From: VAZQ01 sp963756715
GTDB lineage: Bacteria > Pseudomonadota > Alphaproteobacteria > Rhizobiales > Xanthobacteraceae
Direction of reading: 5' to 3'
NCBI GenBank assembly: GCA_963756715.1
Contig: CAVWOV010000032.1
Coordinates: 1 to 64,000, forward strand
DNA length: 64,000 bases
The position numbers and the translations under genes are program-made. The first letter of the stretch is position 1; each line of letters begins with the position of its first letter. Shown here piece by piece: positions 17,437 to 25,665 of the stretch. The notes under the pieces are model-generated. The model was given only the letters and a program-made list of their open reading frames with translations, was not told where the DNA came from and searched no databases.

Positions 17437-20031
17437 CTACGCCATCGTTTCCTTGACGGCGGCAATCAACTGCTTGAGCGTGAACGGCTTGGCGAGGAAA
17501 TTCGGCCGTTCGTTTTCCGGCAAACTCTTTTCGAATGCGTCTTCCGCGTAGCCAGATACGAAAATGAATCGCACGGCGGGATTGCGCTGGCGCAGTTCCT
17601 TCAACAGCGTCGGCCCGTCCATTTCGGGCATCACGACGTCGGACACCACGAGATCGACGTCGCCACCCTGCTTCTCCAACTCCTCCAGAGCCTCGACGCC
17701 GTTGCCGGCTTCAATCACCGTGTAGCCGCGGGACCGTAACCCGCGGGCATTGAGCATGCGCAGCCCTTCCTCATCCTCGACCAGCAGGATGGTGCCCTGG
17801 CCGGTGAGATCGGCCGCTGCGGTGCGAGCCATTTCGTCCGCGGCAGATATCGCCCCGGAAAGCGCCGGCGTCGGAACCTCGGATAGCCGCGGCGGCTCGA
17901 CGTCGTCCGCGCCTGGAATGTAGCGCGGCAGGAATATCCGGAAGGTGGCGCCCTTTTTTGGCTCCGAGCTTACGTAGATGAAGCCGCCGGTCTGCTTGAC
18001 GATGCCGTACACCGTCGAGAGCCCCAGCCCCGTGCCCTTGCCGACATCCTTGGTGGTGTAGAAGGGGTCGAAGATTTTATCGATCACCTCCGGCGCAATG
18101 CCGGAGCCGGTGTCCTCGACCTCCACCAGCACGTATTCGCCGAGCGGCAAGCCCTTGTATTGATAGGCTGCGCTCTCTTCCGCGGTGACGTTGGCGGTCT
18201 TCAGCGTGAGCTTGCCGCCGCCCGGCATGGCATCGCGGGCGTTGACCGCGAGATTGATGATAACCTGCTCGAACTGACCGATGTCGGCCTTGACCGGCCA
18301 GAGGTCGCGGCGGTGCACGACGTCGAGCCCCACGTTCTCGCCGATGAGGCGGCGCAACAGCACGGTCAGGTCCGATACCGCCTCGCCGAGATCAAGCACC
18401 TGCGGACGCATGGTCTGTTTGCGCGAGAACGCCAGCAGTTGCCGCACCAGGCTCGCCGCCCGGTTGGCATTCTGCTTGATCTGCATAATGTCCTGGAACG
18501 ACGGATCGGTCGGCTTGTGGGCGTTGAGCAGGAAATCCGTCGCCATCATCATGGCGCCGAGCAGATTATTGAAATCGTGCGCGATCGAGCCGGCGAGGCG
18601 CCCGATCGTTTCCATTTTCTGCTGCTGGTTGACCTGATTCTCCAGGCTCCGCTGTTGCGTGGTTTCCAGCGCGTAGACAATGACGGCTTCCTGGTCGCGC
18701 TGGTCGTGCTCCTCGATCGCGGTGACATAGAAGATGGCGAAACGTTCGCCCGCGCTGTCGAGCGCGGCCTCGACCGGTTCGATTTCGCCCTGCCCTTCGG
18801 CAGCCTTGCGGATCGCGGCCTCCAGCCGGCCGCGATCGCGTTCAGCCGTGACGGCGAGGATCGAGCGATCGGCAACCGCCGCGCCCTCGCCCTTGAACAC
18901 CGGATGAAACAGCCGCGCAAAGCGCGGGTTCGAGCGCGCGATCTTGCCGTCCTTGTCGACGGTGGCGATCGCCATCGGGGTATTGTGGAAGAAGCGCATG
19001 AAGCGCACTTCCGCGGCGCGCTGCGGGTCGGAGCCTTCGTCGCGCGAGCGGTTGATGACGAGGGTACGCGAGGGGCCGGGCTCGCCGTCGGCGCCGAAGG
19101 CGACCTTGTGGAACAGCCGGGCCGGAAGCGTGCGCCCGGCGCGGGTCTTGAGATCGAGGTCGAACACCTCCGTGCGCACGTCTCCGGGCGCCGCAACCAG
19201 CGTGGTGAGCAATGCCGCGCCCTCGCCCACGACGATATCGTCGAGCTTCAGGCCGCCAGCGGCGAATTGCGCGAGATCGTGGTCGAGCCAATTGGCGAGC
19301 GTCGCGTTGAGATAGACGATGCTGCCGTTGCCCTCCGCGGAAAAGAAGCCGGCCGGCGCATGGTCGAGATAGTCGATGGCGTGCTGAAGCTCCTGAAAGA
19401 CGTTCTCATGCCGTTCGAGTTCGCGCGTCACATCGGCGAGCGACCAGACCGTCATGCGGGCGTCGCGCTTGCCTTCGCCGAGCGGCCGCACGCGCATGCG
19501 CAGCCAGCGGCCTGTCTCGCCCCGGTACGCGCCGACCCGCACCTCCTCTTGGACGCGGCGGCCTTCGCGAGCCGCCTTCAGCAGCCGGTAGACCGCTTCG
19601 GACACCCCCGGATCACCGATGAAGGCGCGTTCCACCGGCCGCACGTCCCTGGGATCGGTGGCGCCGACAAGCTCCAGATAGGCTGCGTTGGCATAGACGA
19701 CGCGGCTGCGCGAATCGGTGACCAGGATACCCTCGGTAGCGCCATCGACCACCGCCTTGACGAGCGGGCTGGCGCCTTCGCGGCCTGGAACACGCAGCAT
19801 GCCGGCGGCGAGCGCGAACGACAGGAACACACCGACCATGGCGAGGACCGCGAGTAGCCCGAGAATATAAGGCTCGGCGTTGGCGCGGCCGATGAACAGG
19901 AGCGCAACGGCCGCCCCGACCAGCACGATGGCGATGAGAAGCACGAGACCAATGCTGCCGCCACCGCGGCCCGCCGCGGTTCGATCGACCGCCGCGCGGG
20001 CGCTTCCCTCGATCGAGCTCGTGTCCGCCAT
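17437..20031 (-). CDS. cckA: CckA-type hybrid sensor histidine kinase
   Basis: An 864-residue protein. Two membrane spans (about 27-47 and 54-78) are followed by tandem PAS-like domains (about 95-470), a HisKA domain with GRLAGSIAHDFNNLLGAMMM (phospho-acceptor His), an HATPase with the N box INLAVNARDAMPGGG and GTGLGLSTVYGIVKQTGG, and a C-terminal receiver with LLVEDEEGLRMLNARGL and DLVVSDVVMPEMDG (phospho-acceptor Asp). This order and length match CckA, which sends phosphate through ChpT to CtrA and CpdR in alphaproteobacterial cell-cycle control. CtrA-like boxes lie in the intergenic region upstream, before the divergent fliO-like gene. Confidence 0.92.
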   Translation of the reverse strand: MADTSSIEGSARAAVDRTAAGRGGGSIGLVLLIAIVLVGAAVALLFIGRANAEPYILGLLAVLAMVGVFLSFALAAGMLRVPGREGASPLVKAVVDGATEGILVTDSRSRVVYANAAYLELVGATDPRDVRPVERAFIGDPGVSEAVYRLLKAAREGRRVQEEVRVGAYRGETGRWLRMRVRPLGEGKRDARMTVWSLADVTRELERHENVFQELQHAIDYLDHAPAGFFSAEGNGSIVYLNATLANWLDHDLAQFAAGGLKLDDIVVGEGAALLTTLVAAPGDVRTEVFDLDLKTRAGRTLPARLFHKVAFGADGEPGPSRTLVINRSRDEGSDPQRAAEVRFMRFFHNTPMAIATVDKDGKIARSNPRFARLFHPVFKGEGAAVADRSILAVTAERDRGRLEAAIRKAAEGQGEIEPVEAALDSAGERFAIFYVTAIEEHDQRDQEAVIVYALETTQQRSLENQVNQQQKMETIGRLAGSIAHDFNNLLGAMMMATDFLLNAHKPTDPSFQDIMQIKQNANRAASLVRQLLAFSRKQTMRPQVLDLGEAVSDLTVLLRRLIGENVGLDVVHRRDLWPVKADIGQFEQVIINLAVNARDAMPGGGKLTLKTANVTAEESAAYQYKGLPLGEYVLVEVEDTGSGIAPEVIDKIFDPFYTTKDVGKGTGLGLSTVYGIVKQTGGFIYVSSEPKKGATFRIFLPRYIPGADDVEPPRLSEVPTPALSGAISAADEMARTAAADLTGQGTILLVEDEEGLRMLNARGLRSRGYTVIEAGNGVEALEELEKQGGDVDLVVSDVVMPEMDGPTLLKELRQRNPAVRFIFVSGYAEDAFEKSLPENERPNFLAKPFTLKQLIAAVKETMA

Positions 20032-20542
20032 GGCTCGTTGCGGCCCCGCCTACAATGCCGTGCCGGCGCGGCAAATCACGTTCCGGCTGCCTTTGCCACC
20101 GTTAGCGCGCAAGCCGGACAGGTGCCAGCGAGTTCATGGAGTGCAACATCTCGATTGAGGCGCATGACGGCCCTTGAGGAAGTTTGCCAGCGCCTGTTTG
20201 GAGAGCAGGCGCTTAAGGCCGACGCCAGGAGAAATCCTGGAGCGCTTCGATTTAAGCCCTCCTCTGCCGACCGCAGCAGGCGATGCTGAATGAGATCGCC
20301 GCCAAGGGTGGCAAGCAAGGCTGCGAAGCACGCCTTGGACGGAACCAGGGAATGTGCCCGTCACGGCATCGAGATCGCGCGGCTTGAATCTCTGTGTATT
20401 GGCCTTGGTGAGGTTCTCGGCCAGCAGGCACTGGCGCTCCTGGTGCCGCATCCGGATCCGCCGCACGTGCTTGCCCTGCCCCCGCATTCTCGCCAGAACG
20501 GCAACCGTACCGGGTTACTACCGGGCAAAGCTGGCGGAACTT

Positions 20543-20561
20543 ATGGTTAACAGTTGGTTAA
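20543..20561 (+). promoter_or_regulatory. CtrA-type box (full TTAA-N7-TTAA)
   Basis: TTAA (20547-20550), CAGTTGG, TTAA (20558-20561): an exact match to the CtrA consensus TTAA-N7-TTAA. Read on the minus strand, 20543-20550 is also TTAACCAT, the second reported CtrA motif. It is about 195 bases upstream of the fliO-like start. Confidence 0.65.
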
Positions 20562-20652
20562 GCTGAAGGAATCGGGCTATCTGCCATTAATCCGCCGTTT
20601 ACCAAGGGAAAGCTTTCACGGCTTGCGGGGAGCGATGTGGGGTCTAGATTTG

Positions 20653-20667
20653 TTAATCTCTTGTTAG
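20653..20667 (+). promoter_or_regulatory. CtrA-type box (near match)
   Basis: TTAA-TCTCTTG-TTAG, one mismatch in the second half-site, 88 bases upstream of the fliO-like start codon. Confidence 0.5.
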
Positions 20668-20754
20668 TATTCGGTGCGGCAAATACTGCCGCTGGCGTTA
20701 ACCAATTGGGCGATCCCGTCAGCTCGCCGTGCCCCTGAGACGCAGGGAGGATCA

Positions 20755-21864
20755 ATGTTCGAAACGCTATTCGGCGAAGGGCAATACGGGCTCAAGTTCG
20801 TACTCGCCTTTATTGTCGTCCTCGCCTTGATCGGGCTGACTGCATGGCTGGTGCGCCGGTTCGGTTCCGAACGCCTCGGGACCGGAGCAGCGCGTGGCCG
20901 ACAGCCCCGCCTGGCCGTGATCGACGCCGCGTCGGTCGACGGACGCCGGCGGCTGGTTCTTATCCGGCGGGACAATGTCGAGCATCTGATGATGATCGGC
21001 GGGCCGACCGACGTGGTGGTCGAGGCCAATATCGTTCGCGCGACAGCGTCCCCACGTGATCTCCAGCCGCCACGCGCACCCGCCGCGGCACCCGACGCCC
21101 TGCCGCGCACCATGCCGCTCAGCGAGGGCAACATGTGGCCGCTGCAGCCGGAACCTGCACCGGCCGCGCGGGTCGAACCTCAGCCACCGCGCGCGCCTCA
21201 GCGTCAGACACCTGCACCGCCGCCACTCGCGGTCGAAGAAACCGCCGAGTGGGAGGAGGAGCCGGAACCTGCTCCTCAGCCGCCTGCGATGCCGCCGCCT
21301 CTGCCACCACAGCCGGCTCCGCTACGCAGGGCCGCGCGCGCGGCTCAGGAGCCGTTCATCGGCCTGGCGGATGAGCTTGCGCGCATACAGCCGCAAGCCG
21401 AGCCGGCAAGTGAGACACGCCCGGCAGGTCCCGAGGCGCGACCGGTTCGTCGCGAGCCGCGGATGCCAAGGTCCCAGCCTGTAGCACCGCCCCCTCAGCA
21501 GCCCGGTCCGCCACCGCCTCAGGCCCCTGCTCCCGCCGCCGAGGGCCCGCCGAACCCGCCTGCCGATCAGAACCTCGCCGAGATGGCGCAGCGGCTTGAG
21601 GCTGCGCTGCGCCGACCGGCGAAGGCTGACGGATTTGCCGAACCTGCGCCAAGAGCGGCGCAGCCGACCTTCGAACCGGAACAGCTCGACTCCGAGGACT
21701 ATGTCCCCCCGCCGCCACGCGCGGCGGCTCCCGCCGAGGCCCGGCCTGCCCGCAGCGAGGCCCGCCCTGCCCGGACCGACAAGACGACCGCAGCGCCGAA
21801 ATCCTCGCTGTACGACAGCCTCGAACAGGAGATGGCGAGCCTGCTGAATCGCCCGAACAAGTAA
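20755..21864 (+). CDS. fliO: FliO-domain flagellar biosynthesis protein with Pro-rich tail
   Basis: A 369-residue protein. The N-terminal part (about 1-95) has one membrane span (KFVLAFIVVLALIGLTAWLV) followed by RRFGSER and LAVIDAASVDGRRRLVLIRR and DNVEHLMMIGGPTDVVVE, the FliO core that helps assemble the flagellar export gate. Residues about 110-369 are an extended Pro/Ala/Glu-rich low-complexity region, far longer than in Escherichia coli FliO (about 120 residues). AGGGAGGATCA precedes ATG at 20755. CtrA boxes upstream agree with flagellar control. No other flagellar genes are in the window. Confidence 0.72.
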   Translation: MFETLFGEGQYGLKFVLAFIVVLALIGLTAWLVRRFGSERLGTGAARGRQPRLAVIDAASVDGRRRLVLIRRDNVEHLMMIGGPTDVVVEANIVRATASPRDLQPPRAPAAAPDALPRTMPLSEGNMWPLQPEPAPAARVEPQPPRAPQRQTPAPPPLAVEETAEWEEEPEPAPQPPAMPPPLPPQPAPLRRAARAAQEPFIGLADELARIQPQAEPASETRPAGPEARPVRREPRMPRSQPVAPPPQQPGPPPPQAPAPAAEGPPNPPADQNLAEMAQRLEAALRRPAKADGFAEPAPRAAQPTFEPEQLDSEDYVPPPPRAAAPAEARPARSEARPARTDKTTAAPKSSLYDSLEQEMASLLNRPNK

Positions 21865-22108
21865 GGCTTGAAACATCCAAGATCGCAACGGCGAGCATCG
21901 CTTGTGACAGCCGCGCCACGGCCCCAGGGAGTTCCGTCCGGGGCCGCGTTCTTTCAAAATTCAATTCAAATGCGACCGCCAATATGAGCGGCCATTGACC
22001 CTAAGCACAGCGAGCGCGGACAAGCAGGACACGCGCGCCTTGCCGTTAAGCGGCTGGTTACGCGTCACCACCCAAAGGTTGGTGCGGAATGAGAGATCGA
22101 GGCTGGTC

Positions 22109-22318
22109 ATGCAACTTCACGCTCCGAACATCGCACTCTTCGTCATTGCGGGATGTCTCGCCATGATCGGTGTGCTGGCCGCATTGCCCATCGGATTGCC
22201 GATCCCGGGTGTGTTCGCCGGCAACGCCGCTTTGTTCATTTTTCTCGGCTGGTTTCTGCTGGCGGCCGGAAACGTTCTGCAGCCGCAGCCTACGAAAGTT
22301 TCCACGCGTCGGCGTTGA
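22109..22318 (+). CDS. Small two-span membrane protein, unrecognised
   Basis: A 69-residue protein with two hydrophobic helices (about 8-30 and 36-56), MQLHAPNIALFVIAGCLAMI through LFIFLGWFLLAAGNV, and a basic tail ending STRRR. The ribosome site is weak (GAGG nine bases upstream). No family is recognised. It is convergent with the binding-protein gene. Confidence 0.6.
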   Translation: MQLHAPNIALFVIAGCLAMIGVLAALPIGLPIPGVFAGNAALFIFLGWFLLAAGNVLQPQPTKVSTRRR

Positions 22319-22350
22319 GCGGTCGGTGGGCGAGCGATCCCCGCCACCTT

Positions 22351-23352
22351 TCATTCGATCACGTCGTCAGCGAGCGTCACGATCCGGGCCGGCACATCGA
22401 GCTGAAGCGTTTTGGCGCTCTGCAGATTGATGACCAGTTCGAATTTCGTTGGCGCCTGTACCGGCATTTCGGCCGGCGATGTGCCGCGAAGGATCCGATC
22501 GACGTATGACGCGATGCGCCGATAGATATCCGCCACGTCAGAACCGTATGAAACGAGCCCGCCGCTCGCAGCAAAAAGCCGATACGGGTAGATCGCCGGC
22601 AAACGGTGGTGCGCAGCCTGGGCGATGATCTGGTCGCGGTGGTTCACCGCGCTGACATCGGGCAGCACCAGCAGGGCGCCGTTTGGCGCCCGCGCAAAAT
22701 GATCAATCGCCCTCGCAAGTTCGGCAGGGCCACGCGCGGAAGCCTGCAGCGAGGTGATGCCGAATGCCGGTGCCGCCGCCTCGATCGGGCGGATGAACTG
22801 GTCAGCAAATGGTGCCGTGTCAGGGTTGAACACGACCGCGACCCGCGTAACCCGCGGCGCGATCTCCTTCAGGATCTCCAGCCACTTGCTGCCGATGGAA
22901 AACTCGAAATTGGTAATTCCGGTAAGATTGCCACCGGGATGCGCAAAGCTTGCAACAAGACCCTCGCCGACCGGATCGGTCACCTGCACGAACAAGATCG
23001 GCACCTTACGGGTCTGTTGGCGCAGCGCGATCACCACTGGTGTGGTGTTCGCGAGGACCAGTTCCGGAGCGAGCGCCACCAATTCGGCGGAATATCTGGC
23101 CAGCAGGCTGCCGTCCCCCGCCCAACGGCGCTCGATCTGCAGATTGCGGCCGTTGATCCAGCCGAGATCGCGGAGGCCTTTTTCGAACGAGAGTGCGCGC
23201 ACCCGTGATTCCGGATCGTCTTCCGCCAGGCCCGACAGCACGCCGATCCGTCGCATCCCGGCGCGCGGCTGAGCGCGCGCCGGCGCGGGGCCGGTCACCA
23301 TTGATGCGGTGGCCGCGCCGCCGATGAGCGTGATGAACTCACGCCGCTTCAT
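22351..23352 (-). CDS. ABC transporter substrate-binding protein (TrpX/ABC_sub_bind family)
   Basis: A 333-residue protein. A Tat-like signal MKRREFITLIGGAATASMV ends PARAQ. The mature periplasmic-binding fold starts RRIGVLSGLAEDDPESRVRA and has ILFVQVTDPVGEGLVASFAH and PGGNLTGITNFE, both standard for the ABC_sub_bind family. No permease or ATPase gene is adjacent. It is the last gene of a five-gene same-strand block: 42 bases after the cyclase stop, behind two response regulators, a membrane protein and a histidine kinase. This makes a ligand-sensing role for the signalling block conceivable. Confidence 0.85.
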   Translation of the reverse strand: MKRREFITLIGGAATASMVTGPAPARAQPRAGMRRIGVLSGLAEDDPESRVRALSFEKGLRDLGWINGRNLQIERRWAGDGSLLARYSAELVALAPELVLANTTPVVIALRQQTRKVPILFVQVTDPVGEGLVASFAHPGGNLTGITNFEFSIGSKWLEILKEIAPRVTRVAVVFNPDTAPFADQFIRPIEAAAPAFGITSLQASARGPAELARAIDHFARAPNGALLVLPDVSAVNHRDQIIAQAAHHRLPAIYPYRLFAASGGLVSYGSDVADIYRRIASYVDRILRGTSPAEMPVQAPTKFELVINLQSAKTLQLDVPARIVTLADDVIE

Positions 23353-23394
23353 CTTGTCCTTTCCCGGGCGATCGGAACGACGCCAGTCCGCAAC

Positions 23395-24523
23395 TTACGG
23401 CGACACGCTTAAGCCCGTGCCCGAAACATTAAACGCCTTGATCGGCCGGTGGAATCCTTTGAGGATCAGTTCGCTTGCCGGCTCAGTGCCGATCGCCTCT
23501 TCGATAGCTGCTTGAACTTTGCTATCAATCAGAATTTGACCATCCTTCGCATCCGAGCAAAGACGCGCCGCGAGATTGACCACCGTGCCGATCGCCGCGT
23601 AATCGTATCGTCCCTCAAACCCCACCCGGCCGAGCGTTGCGTAGCCACGCGCAATGCCCACGCCAAAGCCGAGGTCGTACCCTGCCTTGCGCCAACCGAC
23701 CGCAAGTTCGTTGACATGTTCGCGCATACTTACCGCCATATTCACGGCCTGCCGACTTGGGTCGGGGATCGGCAGCGGCGCGTTGAATAGAATGAGGATG
23801 CCATCGCCGGCGAAACGTTCGACCGTGCCTTCAAACTGGTGCACGAGCTCGCCGAGCCGTTGGTGATAATCGCGCAGCACCGACATAACTTCTTCCGGCT
23901 CCGCAGTCTCGGTAAAGGCCGTGAAGCCGCGAAGGTCGCAAAACACCGCTGTGACTTCGCCACGCCGGCTCTCCAGCGCCTTCTCACTTCCCGACGAGAG
24001 GATGAGTTCCGCAACCTTCGGCGAAAGAAAACGCTTCAAACGGCTGATGCGCTCGATTTCCGCGAGCTGGTCGGCGACCCGCGTTTCGAGCGTATGGTTC
24101 CAAGTGGCAAGCTGGTCGGCCTGGGCTTGCGTCTTGTCGTGCAGTTCCTTGATGCGCAGTACCGACTTAACCCGAGCCACCAGTGCAAGCTGATCGAGCG
24201 GCTTGGTGAGGTATTCGTCCGCACCGGCTTCGAGGCCCGCGACCACATCCTTCGAAATCGGCCTTCGCTGTCACCAGAATGATCGGCATGAACGGCAGCG
24301 CCGGATTGCCCTTCAAGCGGCGACACACTTCAATGCCATCGAGCTTCGGCATCATAACGTCGAGCAAAATGAGGTCCGGGAGGTGCTCGCGCGCCGACAC
24401 GAGCGCTTCTTCACCATCGGCGGCCTGCAGCAATTCGTAACCGTGCATGCTGAGCCGGGTTACGAGGATATCGCGATTTGTTTCGTGGTCGTCTACGATC
24501 AAGATGCGCGGCGGACTGTGCAT
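23395..24523 (-). CDS. Response regulator fused to class III adenylate/guanylate cyclase, one frameshift
   Basis: The receiver domain (MHSPPRILIVDDHETNRDIL; DLILLDVMMPKLDG with the phospho-Asp) is followed by a coiled linker and a CHD cyclase domain. An extra base near 24256 (ATTTCG) splits VTAKADSKDVVAGLEAGADE. Cyclase residues visible are the metal Asp in AVFCDLRGFTAF, the second metal Asp in FAGDGILILF, the base-contacting Asp in RYDYAAIG and Asn/Arg in TVVNLAARL. The position usually held by the adenine-contacting Lys is Arg (VERFAGDG). The product should be cyclic AMP or another cyclic nucleotide, made on phosphorylation. It lies 20 bases after the upstream regulator gene. Confidence 0.82.
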
Positions 24524-24543
24524 GGCTACGCCCTCGAACAACG

Positions 24544-24909
24544 CTACGGTAGAAATTCCCGAATTTTGGCCAGTAGCTGACGCGGACTATAGGGCTTAGT
24601 CACATAGGCATCGCACCCGGCCGAGCGCGCCTTGCCCTCATCGCCACTCAACGCATACGACGTCACCACGATGATCGGAATGGCATTGAGCGCCGGATTG
24701 GCCTTGATGCGGCGGGTCGCCTCGTAGCCATCAAGCAACGGCAATTGGATATCCATCAAGATCAGATCCGGCCGGTGTTCTTCAACCGCGACAAGCGCCT
24801 GCTGGCCGTCTTCGGCTTCGATCATCTCATAGCCTACGCTATCGAGCAGATCGCGCAGTATCCGGCGATTATCCTCTTGATCTTCAACCACCAGAATTCG
24901 CTTCGCCAT
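24544..24909 (-). CDS. Single-domain response regulator (DivK/CheY-like)
   Basis: A 121-residue receiver domain and nothing else: acidic pocket VVEDQEDN, phospho-Asp in DLILMDIQLPLLDGYEATRR, the switch Ser/Thr in IIVVTSYALSG and the Lys in YVTKPYSPRQL. ATG at 24909 fits the family length. Lacking an output domain, it probably relays phosphate or acts by protein contact. It stands between the membrane protein (117 bases upstream) and the cyclase-fused regulator (20 bases downstream), on the same strand as the GAF kinase. Confidence 0.88.
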   Translation of the reverse strand: MAKRILVVEDQEDNRRILRDLLDSVGYEMIEAEDGQQALVAVEEHRPDLILMDIQLPLLDGYEATRRIKANPALNAIPIIVVTSYALSGDEGKARSAGCDAYVTKPYSPRQLLAKIREFLP

Positions 24910-25026
24910 GAACGTCCTGCCTTGCTGGTCGAGTTCGACCGAGACTGTACCGGATTTCACCGAAATAGGCTTGCGGCGCATCCTCTTCGACAACGGATTA
25001 TGGACAACGAACCATCTCGCCCCACA

Positions 25027-25632
25027 TCACCTACAGTCACGAAGCATCAGAAATGTGATGAAAACCAAGGTGTAGAAGCCTGCCGTTGCCCACAGAGCAT
25101 ATTTAAATCGAACACCTTTTCGCGCGCGGATGAACGACAGTTTCAAGACCTCCGCGGCAAGTTCCGGCTCTACGGACAATTCCTGCAGCCTCGCCACGTA
25201 GGTGCTGGCGGCTGACTTCGGATCATGCACGTAGAACAGGCCTTGGGTGCGAATGTTGTCGATCAAGTCCTGGATTGGTTTGATCGGCCAGAGCACGAAG
25301 CCGTAGAACAGGATCGTGGCAATGAACGCGCACAGCATCACGGCCACAATCGGCCGCTGCGCAACGCCCGCGCAGGTCGCATACAGAATCGCCCACAAGG
25401 GGTTCATCGAAACGACGAAAGCCGCCATCGCAATCTGCGACTTGGTATCGTAGGCGCGGATGGTGGATTCAGTGAACGTGATCGAATGCCTGAGGAACGC
25501 AATACGTTCTTCAGGCGTGGCCGGCGACGGATCCTCGGTTCCGGCGCGTTGTGTCATGGCGGGCGCAGCCGGCCTGTCCGCCGGCTTGTCTGGTCCTCGG
25601 TGAGGCGCTTGGCTAACGACTTCCACACTCAT
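25027..25632 (-). CDS. Three-TM membrane protein resembling Pycsar effector domain (DUF5706/PF18967-like)
   Basis: A 201-residue protein: a disordered Pro-rich N-terminus (1-40), a helix RIAFLRHSITFTESTIRA, then YDTKSQIAMAAFVVSMNPLW entering TM1 (67-88), TM2 (94-117, VAVMLCAFIATILFYGFVLW), a cytosolic helical stretch with LFYVHDPKSAASTYVARLQE and LSVEPELAAEVLKLS, and TM3 (178-197) near the C-terminus after RKGVRFKYALW. Helix, D-T-K motif at TM1, two close spans, helical loop and final span match the membrane effector domain described for Pycsar (PycTM). It lies one gene away from a nucleotide cyclase. The homology call comes from pattern memory, not from a search. Confidence 0.6.
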   Translation of the reverse strand: MSVEVVSQAPHRGPDKPADRPAAPAMTQRAGTEDPSPATPEERIAFLRHSITFTESTIRAYDTKSQIAMAAFVVSMNPLWAILYATCAGVAQRPIVAVMLCAFIATILFYGFVLWPIKPIQDLIDNIRTQGLFYVHDPKSAASTYVARLQELSVEPELAAEVLKLSFIRARKGVRFKYALWATAGFYTLVFITFLMLRDCR

Positions 25633-25665
25633 CCTTGGTCTCTCACCAGAAGGATCGCTATCATA

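Larger units (their letters stand above)
20032..20754. other. Intergenic region between divergent cckA and fliO-like genes
   Basis: The cckA-proximal half (20032-20500) is GC-rich and holds no convincing gene; a minus-strand open frame at 20134-20487 has no recognisable domain. The fliO-proximal part is AT-richer and carries two CtrA-type boxes (20547-20561 and 20653-20667) and an AGGGAGGATCA ribosome site. Confidence 0.5.

Noticed and set aside
18160..19857. Long + strand open frame (565 codons) over cckA
   Set aside because: It is the antisense shadow of a clearly real kinase gene; its translation is Arg/Ala/Asp-rich and has no domain.
20134..20487. Minus-strand frame of 117 codons upstream of cckA
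   Set aside because: No family, no ribosome site and basic low-complexity composition; reported only as intergenic content.
23395..25632. Calling the cyclase and membrane protein a canonical Pycsar defence pair
   Set aside because: The cyclase is fused to a receiver domain and sits in a histidine-kinase operon, unlike known two-gene Pycsar loci; only a relationship is proposed.
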